From NCBI RefSeq assembly GCF_004216555.1, contig NZ_SGWQ01000006.1, positions 124,001 to 188,000 of the forward strand: a DNA stretch of 64,000 nucleotides, given 5' to 3'. Below, in pieces: positions 16,774 through 26,332 of this stretch (position 1 is its first letter; every line of letters starts with the position of its first letter). The DNA is from Herbihabitans rhizosphaerae. GTDB lineage: Bacteria > Actinomycetota > Actinomycetes > Mycobacteriales > Pseudonocardiaceae. The translations under genes and the position numbers were made by a program. The notes beneath the pieces are model-generated. The model searched no databases and had not been told where the DNA came from. It saw nothing but the letters and a program-made list of their open reading frames with translations.

Positions 16774-18590
16774 TCGGCGTGGACGCGCTGTCCGATGCGG
16801 TGCGCCGGCTGCTCGACCTGCTCGTGGACGACGCGAGCGGTGAGCAGTTGGCGCACGTCGCCGTGGCCGCGCGGACGGCGGGCCTGGCCCCGGAGGCGCT
16901 GGCCAGCCTGGACGCGGTGACCGAACTGGCGCTGCGGATCCGGCACACGCTGGCCGAGCACCGGCGGCGCGAGGCGGAGCTGACGGCGCTGTTCGACACC
17001 GCCCGCGACCTGTCCAAGCTGCGCGACCTGGACGAGGTGCTGCGCTCGATCGTGCGCCGGGCGCGGACGCTGCTGCACGTCGATCTGTCCTATCTCAGCC
17101 TGAACGACGAGCGGGCCGGCACGACGTACATGCGGGTCACCGACGGTTCGGTGTCCTCGCTGCTGCCGAAGCTGCGGCTCGGGCACGGTGAGGGTCTGGG
17201 CGGGCTGGTGGCCCAGACCGCGCTCCCCTACGCCACGCCCGACTACCCGTCCGACACCCGGTTCCAGCACACCACGCCGATCGACGGCGCGGTGCGCGCG
17301 GAGGGCATGATCGGCATCCTCGGTGTGCCGCTTTCCTTGGGCGGCAAGGTGATCGGCGTGCTGTTCGCCGCCGACCGGGCGCGCCGGGAGTTCACCGCCG
17401 AGGAGATCGCGCTGCTGTCCTCGCTGGCCGACCACGCCGCGATCGCCATCGACAACGCGCAACTGCTGGACGAGACGCGGCGGGCCAACCAGCAGCTGCG
17501 GCGAGCCGAGGACGCGCACGACCGGCTGATGGAACTGGTGCTGCGCGGCGGTGATCTCGCCGAGCTGGCCGCCGAGGTGGCGGCGATGCTGGACGGCGGC
17601 ATCGCGCTGTTCGACGCCGGCGGCGAGGAGCTGGCCAGGGTGGACACGCCGCCGCTGGCGCCACCCGACGCGTCGGTCCGCTCCGGTGGGCGCACGGTCC
17701 GGTCCGGCGACGAGTGGGTGTGCGCGTTGCTGGCCGGGCCCGAGCTGCTGGGCAGTCTGGTGCTCACCGGGCGGGCTTCGCTGGGCGACGCGGACCGTCG
17801 GCTGTTCGAGCGAGCCGGCGTGGTGGCCGCGCTGCTGGTGCTGCTGCGCCGGTCGGTGGCCAAGGCCGAGGAGGAGGTGCGCGGCGAGCTGCTGACCGAT
17901 CTGCTCACCGCGCCGTCCCGCAACAGGGCGGCGCTGCTGGCCCGGGGGCGGCGGCTGGGCATCGACCTCGCCGCGCCGCATCTGGTGCTGGTGGTGCACG
18001 CGGACGGGATCTCCCGGCGGCGGCTGGCCATGGCGTGCCGGCCGTACGCCACGCTGGCCGGGCTGCACGCCGAGCAGGTGGTGCTGCTGGTGGCGGACGG
18101 CTCACCCCGGCTCGCGGCGAAGCTCGCCGGCGAGGTCGGCGCCGCGGTGGACGCGCCGATCACCGTCGGGGCGGCCGGGCCGGCACGCGGACCGGAGGCG
18201 CTCTCGGGTGCGGCGGCCGAGGCGGCGCGCTGTGTGCGGACGCTGCTGGCGCTCGGCCGGGCCGGGCAGGGTGCGTCGCCGGCCGACCTCGGGTTCGTCG
18301 GGCAGCTGATCGGCGACCGCACCGATCTGCGCGGCTACGTGCGCGCCACGCTCGGGCCGGTGTTGGACTACGACGAGCGGCGCGGCACCGATCTGGTCGG
18401 CACGCTGCGCGCGTACTTCGCGTGCGGCCGGAACCTGACGCGCGCCAAGGACGATCTGCACGTGCACGTGAATACGGTGGTGCAGCGGCTGGAGCGGATC
18501 GGCTCGCTGCTCGGCGAGGACTGGCAGACACCCGAGCGCGCGCTGGAGATCCAGGTGGCGCTGCGGCTGCACCAGCTCAACGCCGGTTGA
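16770..18590 (+). CDS. GAF-domain PucR/CdaR-type transcriptional regulator
   Basis: The 606-residue protein has an N-terminal helical region, a GAF domain at about residues 60-230 (LFDTARDLSKLRDLDEVLRS; MIGILGVPLSLGGKVIGVLF), a GGDEF-like middle region, and a C-terminal PucR helix-turn-helix at about 545-600 (LRAYFACGRNLTRAKDDLHV, then NTVVQRLERIGSLL). PucR/CdaR proteins usually activate catabolic operons after sensing a small ligand. Its ATG overlaps the symporter stop. It is the obvious candidate to control the whole 3-hydroxybutyrate/PHB cluster. Confidence 0.85.
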   Translation: MIGVDALSDAVRRLLDLLVDDASGEQLAHVAVAARTAGLAPEALASLDAVTELALRIRHTLAEHRRREAELTALFDTARDLSKLRDLDEVLRSIVRRARTLLHVDLSYLSLNDERAGTTYMRVTDGSVSSLLPKLRLGHGEGLGGLVAQTALPYATPDYPSDTRFQHTTPIDGAVRAEGMIGILGVPLSLGGKVIGVLFAADRARREFTAEEIALLSSLADHAAIAIDNAQLLDETRRANQQLRRAEDAHDRLMELVLRGGDLAELAAEVAAMLDGGIALFDAGGEELARVDTPPLAPPDASVRSGGRTVRSGDEWVCALLAGPELLGSLVLTGRASLGDADRRLFERAGVVAALLVLLRRSVAKAEEEVRGELLTDLLTAPSRNRAALLARGRRLGIDLAAPHLVLVVHADGISRRRLAMACRPYATLAGLHAEQVVLLVADGSPRLAAKLAGEVGAAVDAPITVGAAGPARGPEALSGAAAEAARCVRTLLALGRAGQGASPADLGFVGQLIGDRTDLRGYVRATLGPVLDYDERRGTDLVGTLRAYFACGRNLTRAKDDLHVHVNTVVQRLERIGSLLGEDWQTPERALEIQVALRLHQLNAG

Positions 18591-18593
18591 CCG

Positions 18594-19802
18594 TCAGCGC
18601 AGCCACGCCGCCAGCTCGGTGAACGCGGCCCGGAACCACGGCGCCATCGGGGTCAGCCGGTCGGGATACTGGTCGACCAGGCCGTCGACGTGGTTGCCGC
18701 CCTCGACGCGGTGGTACCGGTGCAGCCGGACGCGACCGGCGTCGCGCACGAGACCGGCGTACGCGTCGCCGTTGTGGCCGATCGGCAGCAGCGTGTCCAG
18801 CGTGCCGTGCAGGGAGATCAGCGGTTTGCCGATGCGCCCGGTCAGCTCGAGCTTCCGCACGGTGTCGCGCACGGAGTCCGGCCGGCTCGCGTAGTCGTAG
18901 TGCGCGTCGTCGCCGTCGTAGTCCGGGTCCAGCTCGGAGCGGTAGATCCGCTGGGTGAGTTCCCAGTACACGCGATGGTGGTAGTCCCAGAGGAACTCCG
19001 AGCCCGGCGCGAACCCGGCGTCGATCATGTCCCGGTGCGCGCCGGCCGGGTAGGCGCGCAGGGCGGTCGGCAGGAACGTGAGCGGGTTCGGTCCGTCGGC
19101 CCGCCACAGGGTGCCCTCCCAGTCGACGCCGCCGTCGAACAGCCACGGGTTGCGCTCCAGCTGCCAGCGCACCAGGTAGCCGCCGTTGGAGACGCCGGCC
19201 GCGATCGTGCGGCTCGGCGGGCGGCCGAACCGTTGTGCCACAACGGTTTTCGCGGCGATCGCGAGTTGGGTGACCCGGTGGTGCCACTCCGAGATCGCGT
19301 CACCGGGACGCCGGCCGTCGAGGTGGAACTCGGCGCCGGTGTTGCCCTTGTCGGTCGCGGCGAACGCGTAGCCGCGCGCCAGCACGTCGTCGGCGATCGC
19401 CCGGTCGTTGGCGTACTGGCGGCGATTGCCCGGAGCGCCGGACACGACCAGGCCGCCGTTCCACCGGTCCGGCAGCCGGATCACGAACTGCGCGTCGTGG
19501 TTCCAGCCGTTGTTGGTGTTGGTGGTCGACGAGTCCGGGAAGTACCCGTCGATCTGGATGCCGGGCACGCCGCGCGGCTGGGACAGTCCGGCGTGGGTGA
19601 GCCCGGCCCAGTCCGCGACCACGGTGTGGCCGGAGGCGACGGTGCCCGCCGTGGTCAGCTCGTCCAGACGGGCGACGCGCTGGTGCTCGGCACCCGGCAC
19701 GTGCGGCCGCTCCATCCGTCCACTGTAGACATCCGCCTCCGAGTGTCCACTGTGGACAGTTGTCTCCAGGACAACGGCGAGTACCAGAGCACGGGTGATC
19801 AT
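18594..19802 (-). CDS. 3-hydroxybutyrate oligomer hydrolase-like alpha/beta hydrolase
   Basis: The product is up to 402 residues. The core matches extracellular 3HB-oligomer/tannase-like hydrolases: GYFPDSSTTNTNNGWNHDAQ, VVSGAPGNRRQYANDRAIAD, YAFAATDKGNTG, a nucleophile elbow GVSNGGYLVRW, ISLHGTLDTLLPIGHN with the probable acid, and a late histidine in GGNHVDGL. The start is uncertain. The ATG at 19802 gives a hydrophobic leader, while one at 19715 gives no export signal. Between them lie two GTCCAC palindromes that may be regulatory rather than coding. It ends three bases from the convergent regulator gene. Confidence 0.78.
   Translation of the reverse strand: MITRALVLAVVLETTVHSGHSEADVYSGRMERPHVPGAEHQRVARLDELTTAGTVASGHTVVADWAGLTHAGLSQPRGVPGIQIDGYFPDSSTTNTNNGWNHDAQFVIRLPDRWNGGLVVSGAPGNRRQYANDRAIADDVLARGYAFAATDKGNTGAEFHLDGRRPGDAISEWHHRVTQLAIAAKTVVAQRFGRPPSRTIAAGVSNGGYLVRWQLERNPWLFDGGVDWEGTLWRADGPNPLTFLPTALRAYPAGAHRDMIDAGFAPGSEFLWDYHHRVYWELTQRIYRSELDPDYDGDDAHYDYASRPDSVRDTVRKLELTGRIGKPLISLHGTLDTLLPIGHNGDAYAGLVRDAGRVRLHRYHRVEGGNHVDGLVDQYPDRLTPMAPWFRAAFTELAAWLR
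19745..19757. repeat. perfect GTCCACWGTGGAC palindrome, copy 2
   Basis: It sits at the 5' end of the oligomer hydrolase gene, 27 bp from a one-mismatch copy at 19718-19730. This is the only closely paired instance that may be outside coding sequence. Confidence 0.75.
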
Positions 19803-19956
19803 GCGCCGACCGTAGGTACCGCACGCCGGCCGCGACCATGCGTGCGATCACCACAATCCGGGCGCGCACTGTGGCGGCGCGCACCGTCCCGGCGGCGAGC
19901 CGCGCCACCTACCGTCGAGAGATCGGAGTGACGTGGACCACACAATGAGGTGACGC

Positions 19957-20907
19957 ATGTCCCGCTTGTTCGCCGCCCTGCTCGCATTCGCCGCCCTGCT
20001 CGCCGGTGCCACCCCGGCGTCAGCCGCGACCATCACGCCGGTACCCGACTTCGGCGCGAACCCCGGCAACCTGGCGATGTTCCGCTACGTGCCGGACGGG
20101 CTGCCCGCCGGCCGGCCGATCGTGGTCGCCCTGCACGGCTGCACGCAGAACGCGTCCGGCTACGGCACCGGAGCCGGCTGGACCCAACTCGCCGACCGGC
20201 ACCGGTTCGCGGTCGTGCTGCCCGAACAGCGCACGGGCAACAACGCCAACCGGTGCTTCAACTGGTTCGAGCGCGGCGACACCACGCGTGGGCAGGGCGA
20301 GGCGGAGTCGATCAACCAGATGGTGCGGCACACGATCGCCGCGACCAGTGCGGACGCTCAGCGGATCTACGTCACCGGACTGTCCGCCGGCGGCGCGATG
20401 ACCGCCGCGATGCTCGCCACCTACCCGGACCTGTTCGCCGGCGGCGGCGTGGTCGCCGGCATCGCCTACCGGTGTGCCGCCACCATGATCGACGCGTTCA
20501 GCTGTATGAATCCAGGCCGCGACCAGACGCCCGCGCGCCTCGGCGACGCCGTCCGCGCGGCCAGTTCACACGGCGGACCGTGGCCGGTGGTGAGCGTCTG
20601 GCAGGGCAGCACCGACTCCACCGTCGTGCCGGCCAACGCCACCGAACTGGTCGAGCAGTGGACGAACGTGCACGGCATCAGCCCCGAGCCGACCCGCACC
20701 GACACGGTCGCCGGCTACCCGCACGCGGTGTACGAATCCGGCGGCGCGCCGGTCGTCGAGAGCTACACGATCACCGGCATGGCACACGGTCAGCCGGTCG
20801 ACCCGGGCACCGCGGACGGGCAGTGCGGCCAGGCCGGCGCGTACCTGCTCGACGTGAACATCTGCGCCGCGTGGCACATGTCCGGCGCGTGGCGGCTGGC
20901 TGGCTAG
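19957..20907 (+). CDS. secreted PHB depolymerase / esterase (LpqC-like)
   Basis: The 316-residue protein has a clear Sec signal peptide (MSRLFAALLAFAALLAG, then ASA). The catalytic domain belongs to the PHB depolymerase/feruloyl-esterase family: VVALHGCTQNASGYGTGAGW (oxyanion region), CFNWFERGDTTRGQGEAESI, the lipase box GLSAGGAM with Ser143, GSTDSTVVPANATE for the aspartate and a late GMAHGQPVDPG for the histidine. No C-terminal substrate-binding domain is present. It should cut short-chain polyhydroxyalkanoate outside the cell, feeding the oligomer hydrolase and the symporter. Confidence 0.88.
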   Translation: MSRLFAALLAFAALLAGATPASAATITPVPDFGANPGNLAMFRYVPDGLPAGRPIVVALHGCTQNASGYGTGAGWTQLADRHRFAVVLPEQRTGNNANRCFNWFERGDTTRGQGEAESINQMVRHTIAATSADAQRIYVTGLSAGGAMTAAMLATYPDLFAGGGVVAGIAYRCAATMIDAFSCMNPGRDQTPARLGDAVRAASSHGGPWPVVSVWQGSTDSTVVPANATELVEQWTNVHGISPEPTRTDTVAGYPHAVYESGGAPVVESYTITGMAHGQPVDPGTADGQCGQAGAYLLDVNICAAWHMSGAWRLAG

Positions 20908-21263
20908 ATACAGGCGCGGCGCAGCGTGTCGAGACGCTCCACCTTGTCCTTGGACCACTGCACGGCGTTGGACGGCTTGAACTCGCCGACCTTGGTCGCC
21001 ATGTCGTTCAGCGCGTCCTTGACCGTGGTGTCGGCGGTCTTCTGGGCCAGGTTGCCCAGTTCCTCGGAGCGCTTCTTCGCCTCCTCGGCCGCCTTCTCCG
21101 GGTTGGAGAGATCGGGCTCGAACCCGGCGAGCTTGAGCGCGTCGACGCACACCGAGCCCTTGTCCACCGCCCCCGACACGGCGTTCGACGCCTCCGATGC
21201 CGCATCGCACCCGCTCACCGCGACCAGCACCAGAAACCCCAACGCGACAACAGTTTTACGCAT
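20904..21263 (-). CDS. small lipoprotein of unknown function
   Basis: The 119-residue product has a lipoprotein signal (MRKTVVALGFLVLVAVSGC), then an Ala/Ser-rich spacer and a charged, probably helical domain (PEKAAEEAKKRSEELGNLAQ) with one cysteine near the end and one near residue 39. I recognise no family. The ATG at 21263 has GGGGAGG six bases upstream, which decides it over a longer frame. It converges on the depolymerase with a four-base overlap. Confidence 0.7.
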   Translation of the reverse strand: MRKTVVALGFLVLVAVSGCDAASEASNAVSGAVDKGSVCVDALKLAGFEPDLSNPEKAAEEAKKRSEELGNLAQKTADTTVKDALNDMATKVGEFKPSNAVQWSKDKVERLDTLRRACI

Positions 21264-21337
21264 GTCCTCCCCTTCACCGACCACGACAACCATGTTACGC
21301 AGCTCACCTGTCAGCGATCATGTACCAAGCGTAGCGT

Positions 21338-21354
21338 CGTTAGTGGGGCTAACG
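21338..21354. promoter_or_regulatory. operator-like inverted repeat upstream of car
   Basis: CGTTAG-tgggg-CTAACG is a perfect inverted repeat 34 bp before the car start. TetR-family operators often look like this, but no regulator gene is adjacent. Confidence 0.5.
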
Positions 21355-21388
21355 ATCAGTCACGGTACCGATCATTGGGGAGGCGGTC

Positions 21389-24300
21389 GTGAGCGGGAAC
21401 CCGAATCTCGACGCACAGCACACGGAGACCCCCGGCCAACTGCCGGAGATCGCCGAGGCCATGCAGAATCCCGAGCTGGGGCTGGCCGAGGTCGTGGCGA
21501 CGGTGATGGACGGCTACGCCGACCGTCCGGCGGTGGGTGATCGCGTGACCGAGAAGGTCACCGATCCGGCGACCGGGCGGACCACGCTTCGGCTGCTCCC
21601 CCAGTTCGACACGCTCACCTACCGCGAGGTCTGGCGACACGCTGGCGCGATCGCGTCGGCGTGGCAACACGATCCGGACCGGCCGCTGCGCGCCGGCGAC
21701 TTCGTCTGCACCCTCGGCTTCACCAGCAGCGACTGCGCGACGGTCGACCTGGCGGCGCTGCGCCTCGGCGCGGTGGCCGTGCCGCTGCAGGCCGGTGCCA
21801 GCGCGTCGGCACTGCGGCCGATCCTCGCCGAGACCGCCCCCAAGGCCGTGGCGTCGAGCATCGAGTTGCTGGACACCGTGGTCGACGCCGTGCTCGCCGA
21901 GTCCGCGCCACCCTGGCTGATCGTGTTCGACTACCACCCCGACATCGACGATCAGCGCGAACGGTTCGAGGCGGCGGCACGGCGGCTGGCCGAGGCCGGC
22001 GCACCCACCGTGCTGGAGCCGCTGGCCGAGGTGATCAGCCGGGGCGAGACGCTGGGCCCCGCCCCGCTGAATGTCCCGGCGCCGGACGAGAACCCGCTGT
22101 CGTTGTTGATCTACACCTCCGGCAGTACCGGCACGCCCAAGGGTGCGATGTACACCCAGAGCATGGTCCGCGGCATGTGGCGCGGCGACCCCGACGACGA
22201 CCGGCCGGCGGTGACGCTGAACTTCATGCCGATGAGCCACATCGCCGGGCGGGTGGCCCTGATCGGCACGCTGGTCCGCGGCGGCCTGTGCTGTTTCACC
22301 GCCAGCAGTGACATGTCCACGCTGTTGGAGGACTACTCGCTGGTGCGCCCGACCGAGCTGATGGTCGTGCCGCGGGTGTGCGAGCTGGTGCACGAACGGT
22401 TCCGCGCCGAGGTCGACCGGCGGGCGATCGACTCCGCCGACGACACCGCGATCGAGGAGGCCGTGCGGGCCGAACTGCGCGAGCAGGTGTTCGGCGGGCG
22501 GGTGCAGGTGGTCATGTGCGGCTCCGCGCCGCTGGCGCCGGAGATCGCCGAGTTCATGCGGACCTGCCTGCGGGTGCCGGTGTTCAACGGCTACGGCGCC
22601 ACCGAGGCCGGCGGGATCGTCACGATCAACGGGCAGGTACAGCGTCCGCCGGTGATCGACTACAAGCTGGCCGACGTGCCGGAACTCGGGTACTACCGGA
22701 CCGACTCGCCGCATCCGCGCGGTGAACTGCTGATCAAGACCAAGCAGCTGTTCCCCGGGTACTACCGGCGCCCGGAGATCACCGCCGAGATGTTCGACGA
22801 GGACGGCTTCTACCGCACCGGCGACATCATGGCCGAGGTCGAACCGGATCATCTGGAGTACGTCGACCGGACCAAGAACGTGCTGAAGCTGTCCCAGGGC
22901 GAGTTCGTGACGGTCGCCGCGGTGCAGTCGGTGCTCACCCAGGCGCCGCTGGTGCGGCAGATCTTCGTGTACGGCAACAGCGAGCGGTCCTACCTGCTCG
23001 CGGTCGTGGTGCCGACACCGGACGCGGTCGAGCGCAACGCGGGCTCGGAGCCCGCGCTCCGGGCGGCGATCGCCGAATCGCTGCGGCGCAGGGCGCGCGA
23101 TGCCGGGCTCGCCTCCTACGAGGTGCCGCGCGACTTCCTGATCGAGACCGAGCCGTTCACGCAGGCCAACGGGCTGCTCTCGGACGTCGGCAAGACTTTG
23201 GCGCCACGGCTGCGGGAGCGGTACGGCGAGCGCCTCGAACAGCTCTACGCCGAGCTGGCCGCCGGGCAGGACGCACAGCTCAGCGAGCTGCGCCGGACCG
23301 GGCGCGACCGGCCGGTGCTGGAGACGATCGGCAAGGCCGCGCAGGCGCTGCTCGGGTGCGCCGGCACCGACGTGCGGCCGGACGCGCACTTCACCGACCT
23401 CGGCGGCGACTCGCTGTCCGCGCTGACGATCTCCACCCTGCTGGAGGAGATCTTCGGCGTACCGGTGCCGGTCGGGGTGGTCACCAGCCCGGCGACCGAC
23501 CTGCGCGCGCTGGCCGCCTACGTCGAGGCGGAGCGCGCCTCCACGGCCACGCGCCCGACGTTCGCCACCGTGCACGGCGCGAACGCCACCGAGGTGCGCG
23601 CCACCGAACTCACCCTGGACAGGTTCCTCGACGCGGACACCCTCGCCGCCACGCGAGACCTGCCGCCCGCGGCCGAGACGGCGAACACCGTGCTGCTCAC
23701 CGGATCCACCGGCTACCTGGGCCGGTTCCTCTGCCTGGAGTGGATGCGGCGGCTGGACGAGCGCGGCGGCCGCGTGATCGCGGTGGTGCGCGGCCGGGAC
23801 GCCGAGTCGGCCCGCGAGCGGCTGGACGCGGCGTTCGACAGCGGCGACGAGGAACTGGCGCGCCGGTACGCCAAGCTCGCCGCGGACACCCTGGAGGTGC
23901 TGCCCGGCGACATCGGCGAGCCGCGGTTCGGCCTGGACGAGCAGACCTGGAACCGCCTGGCCACCGAGGTCGACCTGATCGTGCACCCGGCGGCGCTGGT
24001 GAACCACGTGCTGCCGTACGACCAGTTGTTCGGCCCGAACGTCGCCGGCACCGCCGAGGTGATCCGCCTCGCGCTGACCTCGCGGCTCAAGCCGGTGACC
24101 TACCTGTCCACCGTGGGCGTCGCCGGGCAGGCCTCGGCGTCGGCGCTGGACGAGGACGCCGACATCCGGGCGACCAACCCGGTGCGGCGCGTCGACGACA
24201 GCTACGCCAGCGGGTACGGCACCAGCAAGTGGGCCGGCGAGGTGCTGCTGCGCGAGGCGCACGACCTGTGCGCGCTCCCGGTCGCGGTGTTCCGGTCCGA

Positions 24301-24874
24301 CATGATCCTGGCGCACAGTGCCTACACCGGACAGTTGAACCTGCCGGACATGTTCACCCGCCTGCTGTTCAGCCTGGCCGTCACCGGGATCGCGCCGTAC
24401 TCGTTCTACCTCTCCGGCGCCGGCGAGCCACGCCCGCGAGCGCACTACGACGGCCTGCCGGTCGACTTCACCGCCGCGGCGGTCACCGAGCTCGGCGAGC
24501 GCGCCACGACCGGGTTCGCCACCTACAACACGGTGAACCCGCACGACGACGGCGTCTCACTGGACGTGGTGGTCGACTGGCTGACCGAAGCGGGGCGGCC
24601 GATCGAGCGGATCGACGACTACGCCGACTGGTTCGTCCGGCTGGAGACCGCACTGCGTGGGCTGCCGGAGAACCGCAGGCAGTACACGCTGCTGCCGCTG
24701 CTGCACGCGTACGCGGCGCCGGACCTCCCGATACCCGGATCGGTCATCCCGGCCACGCGTTTCCGCGCGGCGGTGCGATCGGCCGGCATCGGAACCGACG
24801 GCGACATCCCACACCTGTCGGCGGAGCTGATCGCCAAGTACGTCTCGGACCTCACCCACCTGCGCGTGCTGTGA
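21389..24874 (+). CDS. car: carboxylic acid reductase (A-PCP-R)
   Basis: The 1161-residue protein is full length for CAR. It activates an acid with ATP, tethers it on a phosphopantetheine arm, and reduces the thioester to an aldehyde with NADPH. The adenylation domain (1-640) shows [15 protein letters not shown] near 241 and [10 protein letters not shown]. The carrier domain has [10 protein letters not shown] with its serine near 674. The reductase domain starts at [11 protein letters not shown] near 770 and has [12 protein letters not shown] near 943. GTG 21389 has GGGGAGG upstream. The carrier needs a phosphopantetheinyl transferase, which is not encoded nearby. Native substrate is unknown. 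Confidence 0.95.
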   Translation: MSGNPNLDAQHTETPGQLPEIAEAMQNPELGLAEVVATVMDGYADRPAVGDRVTEKVTDPATGRTTLRLLPQFDTLTYREVWRHAGAIASAWQHDPDRPLRAGDFVCTLGFTSSDCATVDLAALRLGAVAVPLQAGASASALRPILAETAPKAVASSIELLDTVVDAVLAESAPPWLIVFDYHPDIDDQRERFEAAARRLAEAGAPTVLEPLAEVISRGETLGPAPLNVPAPDENPLSLLIYTSGSTGTPKGAMYTQSMVRGMWRGDPDDDRPAVTLNFMPMSHIAGRVALIGTLVRGGLCCFTASSDMSTLLEDYSLVRPTELMVVPRVCELVHERFRAEVDRRAIDSADDTAIEEAVRAELREQVFGGRVQVVMCGSAPLAPEIAEFMRTCLRVPVFNGYGATEAGGIVTINGQVQRPPVIDYKLADVPELGYYRTDSPHPRGELLIKTKQLFPGYYRRPEITAEMFDEDGFYRTGDIMAEVEPDHLEYVDRTKNVLKLSQGEFVTVAAVQSVLTQAPLVRQIFVYGNSERSYLLAVVVPTPDAVERNAGSEPALRAAIAESLRRRARDAGLASYEVPRDFLIETEPFTQANGLLSDVGKTLAPRLRERYGERLEQLYAELAAGQDAQLSELRRTGRDRPVLETIGKAAQALLGCAGTDVRPDAHFTDLGGDSLSALTISTLLEEIFGVPVPVGVVTSPATDLRALAAYVEAERASTATRPTFATVHGANATEVRATELTLDRFLDADTLAATRDLPPAAETANTVLLTGSTGYLGRFLCLEWMRRLDERGGRVIAVVRGRDAESARERLDAAFDSGDEELARRYAKLAADTLEVLPGDIGEPRFGLDEQTWNRLATEVDLIVHPAALVNHVLPYDQLFGPNVAGTAEVIRLALTSRLKPVTYLSTVGVAGQASASALDEDADIRATNPVRRVDDSYASGYGTSKWAGEVLLREAHDLCALPVAVFRSDMILAHSAYTGQLNLPDMFTRLLFSLAVTGIAPYSFYLSGAGEPRPRAHYDGLPVDFTAAAVTELGERATTGFATYNTVNPHDDGVSLDVVVDWLTEAGRPIERIDDYADWFVRLETALRGLPENRRQYTLLPLLHAYAAPDLPIPGSVIPATRFRAAVRSAGIGTDGDIPHLSAELIAKYVSDLTHLRVL

Positions 24875-24880
24875 ACGCCC

Positions 24881-25069
24881 TCAGCCGTCGTTGTGCTCGA
24901 CGAAGCAGTCGGGCCCGGGGACCACGAGCCCTTCGTGTCCGTCGGAGAAGCGAACCAGGTATGGCGGCGTGCCGTCCTGCCCGCGCACCTCGATGATCTC
25001 CCCCTCCTGCTCGGGGTTGCCGACATTGCGGCCCTGTACATGCAGCTTGTCGCCCACGCTCGCTCGCAC
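24881..25069 (-). CDS. DUF1918 small protein
   Basis: The 62-residue protein (MRASVGDKLHVQGRNVG, then GEIIEVRGQDGTPPYLVRFSDG) is a single SH3-like beta barrel of the DUF1918 family, common in actinobacteria and of unknown function. The GTG at 25069 is fixed by GGAGGTGG eight bases upstream. A LexA-type promoter 0.3 kb upstream on the same strand may reach it, with no obvious terminator between. It ends six bases from the convergent car gene. Confidence 0.85.
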   Translation of the reverse strand: MRASVGDKLHVQGRNVGNPEQEGEIIEVRGQDGTPPYLVRFSDGHEGLVVPGPDCFVEHNDG

Positions 25070-25153
25070 TGCTGACCACCTCCGTTCGTCACCCAGGGTA
25101 GGGCCGAACGGCGATGTGAGACAGCCCGCGATCCGGGTGACGCCGTCATCCAC

Positions 25154-25333
25154 TCATGGTGACCGCCCCTCAGCTTCCACAGCTCGGCGGGCGCTGACGC
25201 GGCACGGGGTGACTCCACTGCGGGCTTCCGGGCACCCGCCCGTCCGCCGGGCGCCGCTGCGCGGGGACCCACACCTCGTGCGAAAACCTCGGCAGCTGAT
25301 GGCGAACGGCGCGCCGTCGAGCGACATCGTCAC
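25154..25333 (-). CDS. possible small ORF downstream of a LexA promoter
   Basis: A GTG at 25333 opens a 59-residue frame (MTMSLDGAPFAISCRGFRTR...) whose first fourteen codons all end in G or C. A TTG at 25337 opens another 55-residue frame (MRDDVARRRAVRHQLPRFS...) ending at 25170. It is better spaced from the GGGAGG at 25347-25352. I cannot decide between them and recognise neither product. The region could also be a non-coding leader of the DUF1918 gene. Confidence 0.3.
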   Translation of the reverse strand: MTMSLDGAPFAISCRGFRTRCGSPRSGARRTGGCPEARSGVTPCRVSARRAVEAEGRSP

Positions 25334-25360
25334 GCAAGGCTGACCACCTCCCAAAGTCGA

Positions 25361-25407
25361 TCGAACATCTGTTCGAATACTACCTCAGGATCGGCCGCCG
25401 ATGTCAA
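25361..25407 (-). promoter_or_regulatory. LexA-controlled promoter (SOS box)
   Basis: On the minus strand, TTGACA (25402-25407) and TAGTAT (25377-25382) form -35 and -10 boxes with a 19-bp spacer. They are followed directly by TCGAACAGATGTTCGA (25361-25376), a perfect match to the actinobacterial LexA box TCGAAC-N4-GTTCGA. Confidence 0.8.
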
Positions 25408-25420
25408 CCGATTCGGAGCG

Positions 25421-26263
25421 TCAGGACGGCTTGCTCGCGAGCAGCGCGTACATCAGCGGAATGCGCGGCTCGCCGTCCGGCAGCCGGAACCAGCCGCCGT
25501 CCGCGGGGACCATCGAGGACCACCTCGGCCACGGCAGCCGCTCGCTCTCCCGCAGCCGCTCGATCCGCAGGCCGGCGTCCACCAGCGCAGTGGTGATCTC
25601 CCCGATCCCGTGCATCCACTCGTAGGCCACCCGCGCGTCGGCCAGCGGCGGCCCGTCGGTGTAGGTGTAGGTCGCGTCCCGCTCCAGCGCGCCGCGCCCG
25701 CCGAGAAAGTCGTTGCGCAGCAACAGATCCTGGCTCCCGTCCGGCGGCGGCACCACGCCCAGCGCGTTCAGCAGCGGGTGGAACTCCACGACGTAGACCC
25801 GCCCGCCGGGACGCAGCAGACCGGCCACCACGCCGGCCCAGCGCGGCAGGTCGGGCAGGTAGCAGATCGCGCCCTTGCCGGTGTACACGATGTCGAACCG
25901 CTGGCCGCCGAGCACCTCGACCGCGTCGTGCACGTCGGCCCGCACGTACTCGATCTCGACGCCGGCTGCCTCCGCGATCCGCCGCGCCTGGCTCACCGAC
26001 TCGCTGGAGATGTCCAGCCCGGTGGCCTTCGCGCCGCGGCCGGCCAGCACGATCGTCTCGGTGCCGAGGTGACACTGCAGGTGCGCGAGGTCCTTGCCGG
26101 CCAGGTCGCCGAGGTCGTCCCACTCGAAGTCGGCGAACCAGTCGTTCGGGTCACGGGTGCCGTCCAGCCCGTAGAACTGACTGTCGACGTGGATCGGGGT
26201 GCGCTGGTCCCAGTTCGCCTGATTCGCGGCGATCATCCTGCGGGTGTCGTCGTCGAGCGTCAC
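25421..26263 (-). CDS. class I SAM-dependent methyltransferase
   Basis: The 280-residue protein has the Rossmann methyltransferase motifs: LAHLQCHLGTETIVLAGRGA (motif I variant) near residue 58, TGLDISSESVSQAR (motif II), EYVRADVHDAVEVLGGQRFD, and LLRPGGRVYVVEFHPLL. The N-terminal segment NQANWDQRTPIHVDSQFYG is typical of an uncharacterised actinomycete methyltransferase family. Substrate is unknown. The GTG start at 26263 faces a 22-bp repeat element that separates it from purH. Confidence 0.82.
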   Translation of the reverse strand: MTLDDDTRRMIAANQANWDQRTPIHVDSQFYGLDGTRDPNDWFADFEWDDLGDLAGKDLAHLQCHLGTETIVLAGRGAKATGLDISSESVSQARRIAEAAGVEIEYVRADVHDAVEVLGGQRFDIVYTGKGAICYLPDLPRWAGVVAGLLRPGGRVYVVEFHPLLNALGVVPPPDGSQDLLLRNDFLGGRGALERDATYTYTDGPPLADARVAYEWMHGIGEITTALVDAGLRIERLRESERLPWPRWSSMVPADGGWFRLPDGEPRIPLMYALLASKPS

Positions 26264-26293
26264 GACACCATCCTGCCCGAACTTCGATGCACA

Positions 26294-26326
26294 GCGCGGG
26301 ACTCACCGGTGCACAGCGCGGGACTC
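26294..26326 (+). repeat. 22-bp-spaced element (locus 3 of 4)
   Basis: GCGCGGGACTC at 26294 and 26316, spaced 22 bp, lies just past the purH stop and upstream of the methyltransferase. The inter-core sequence (ACCGGTGCACA) is the same as in the element at 7.0 kb. Confidence 0.72.
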
Positions 26327-26332
26327 GCGCCA

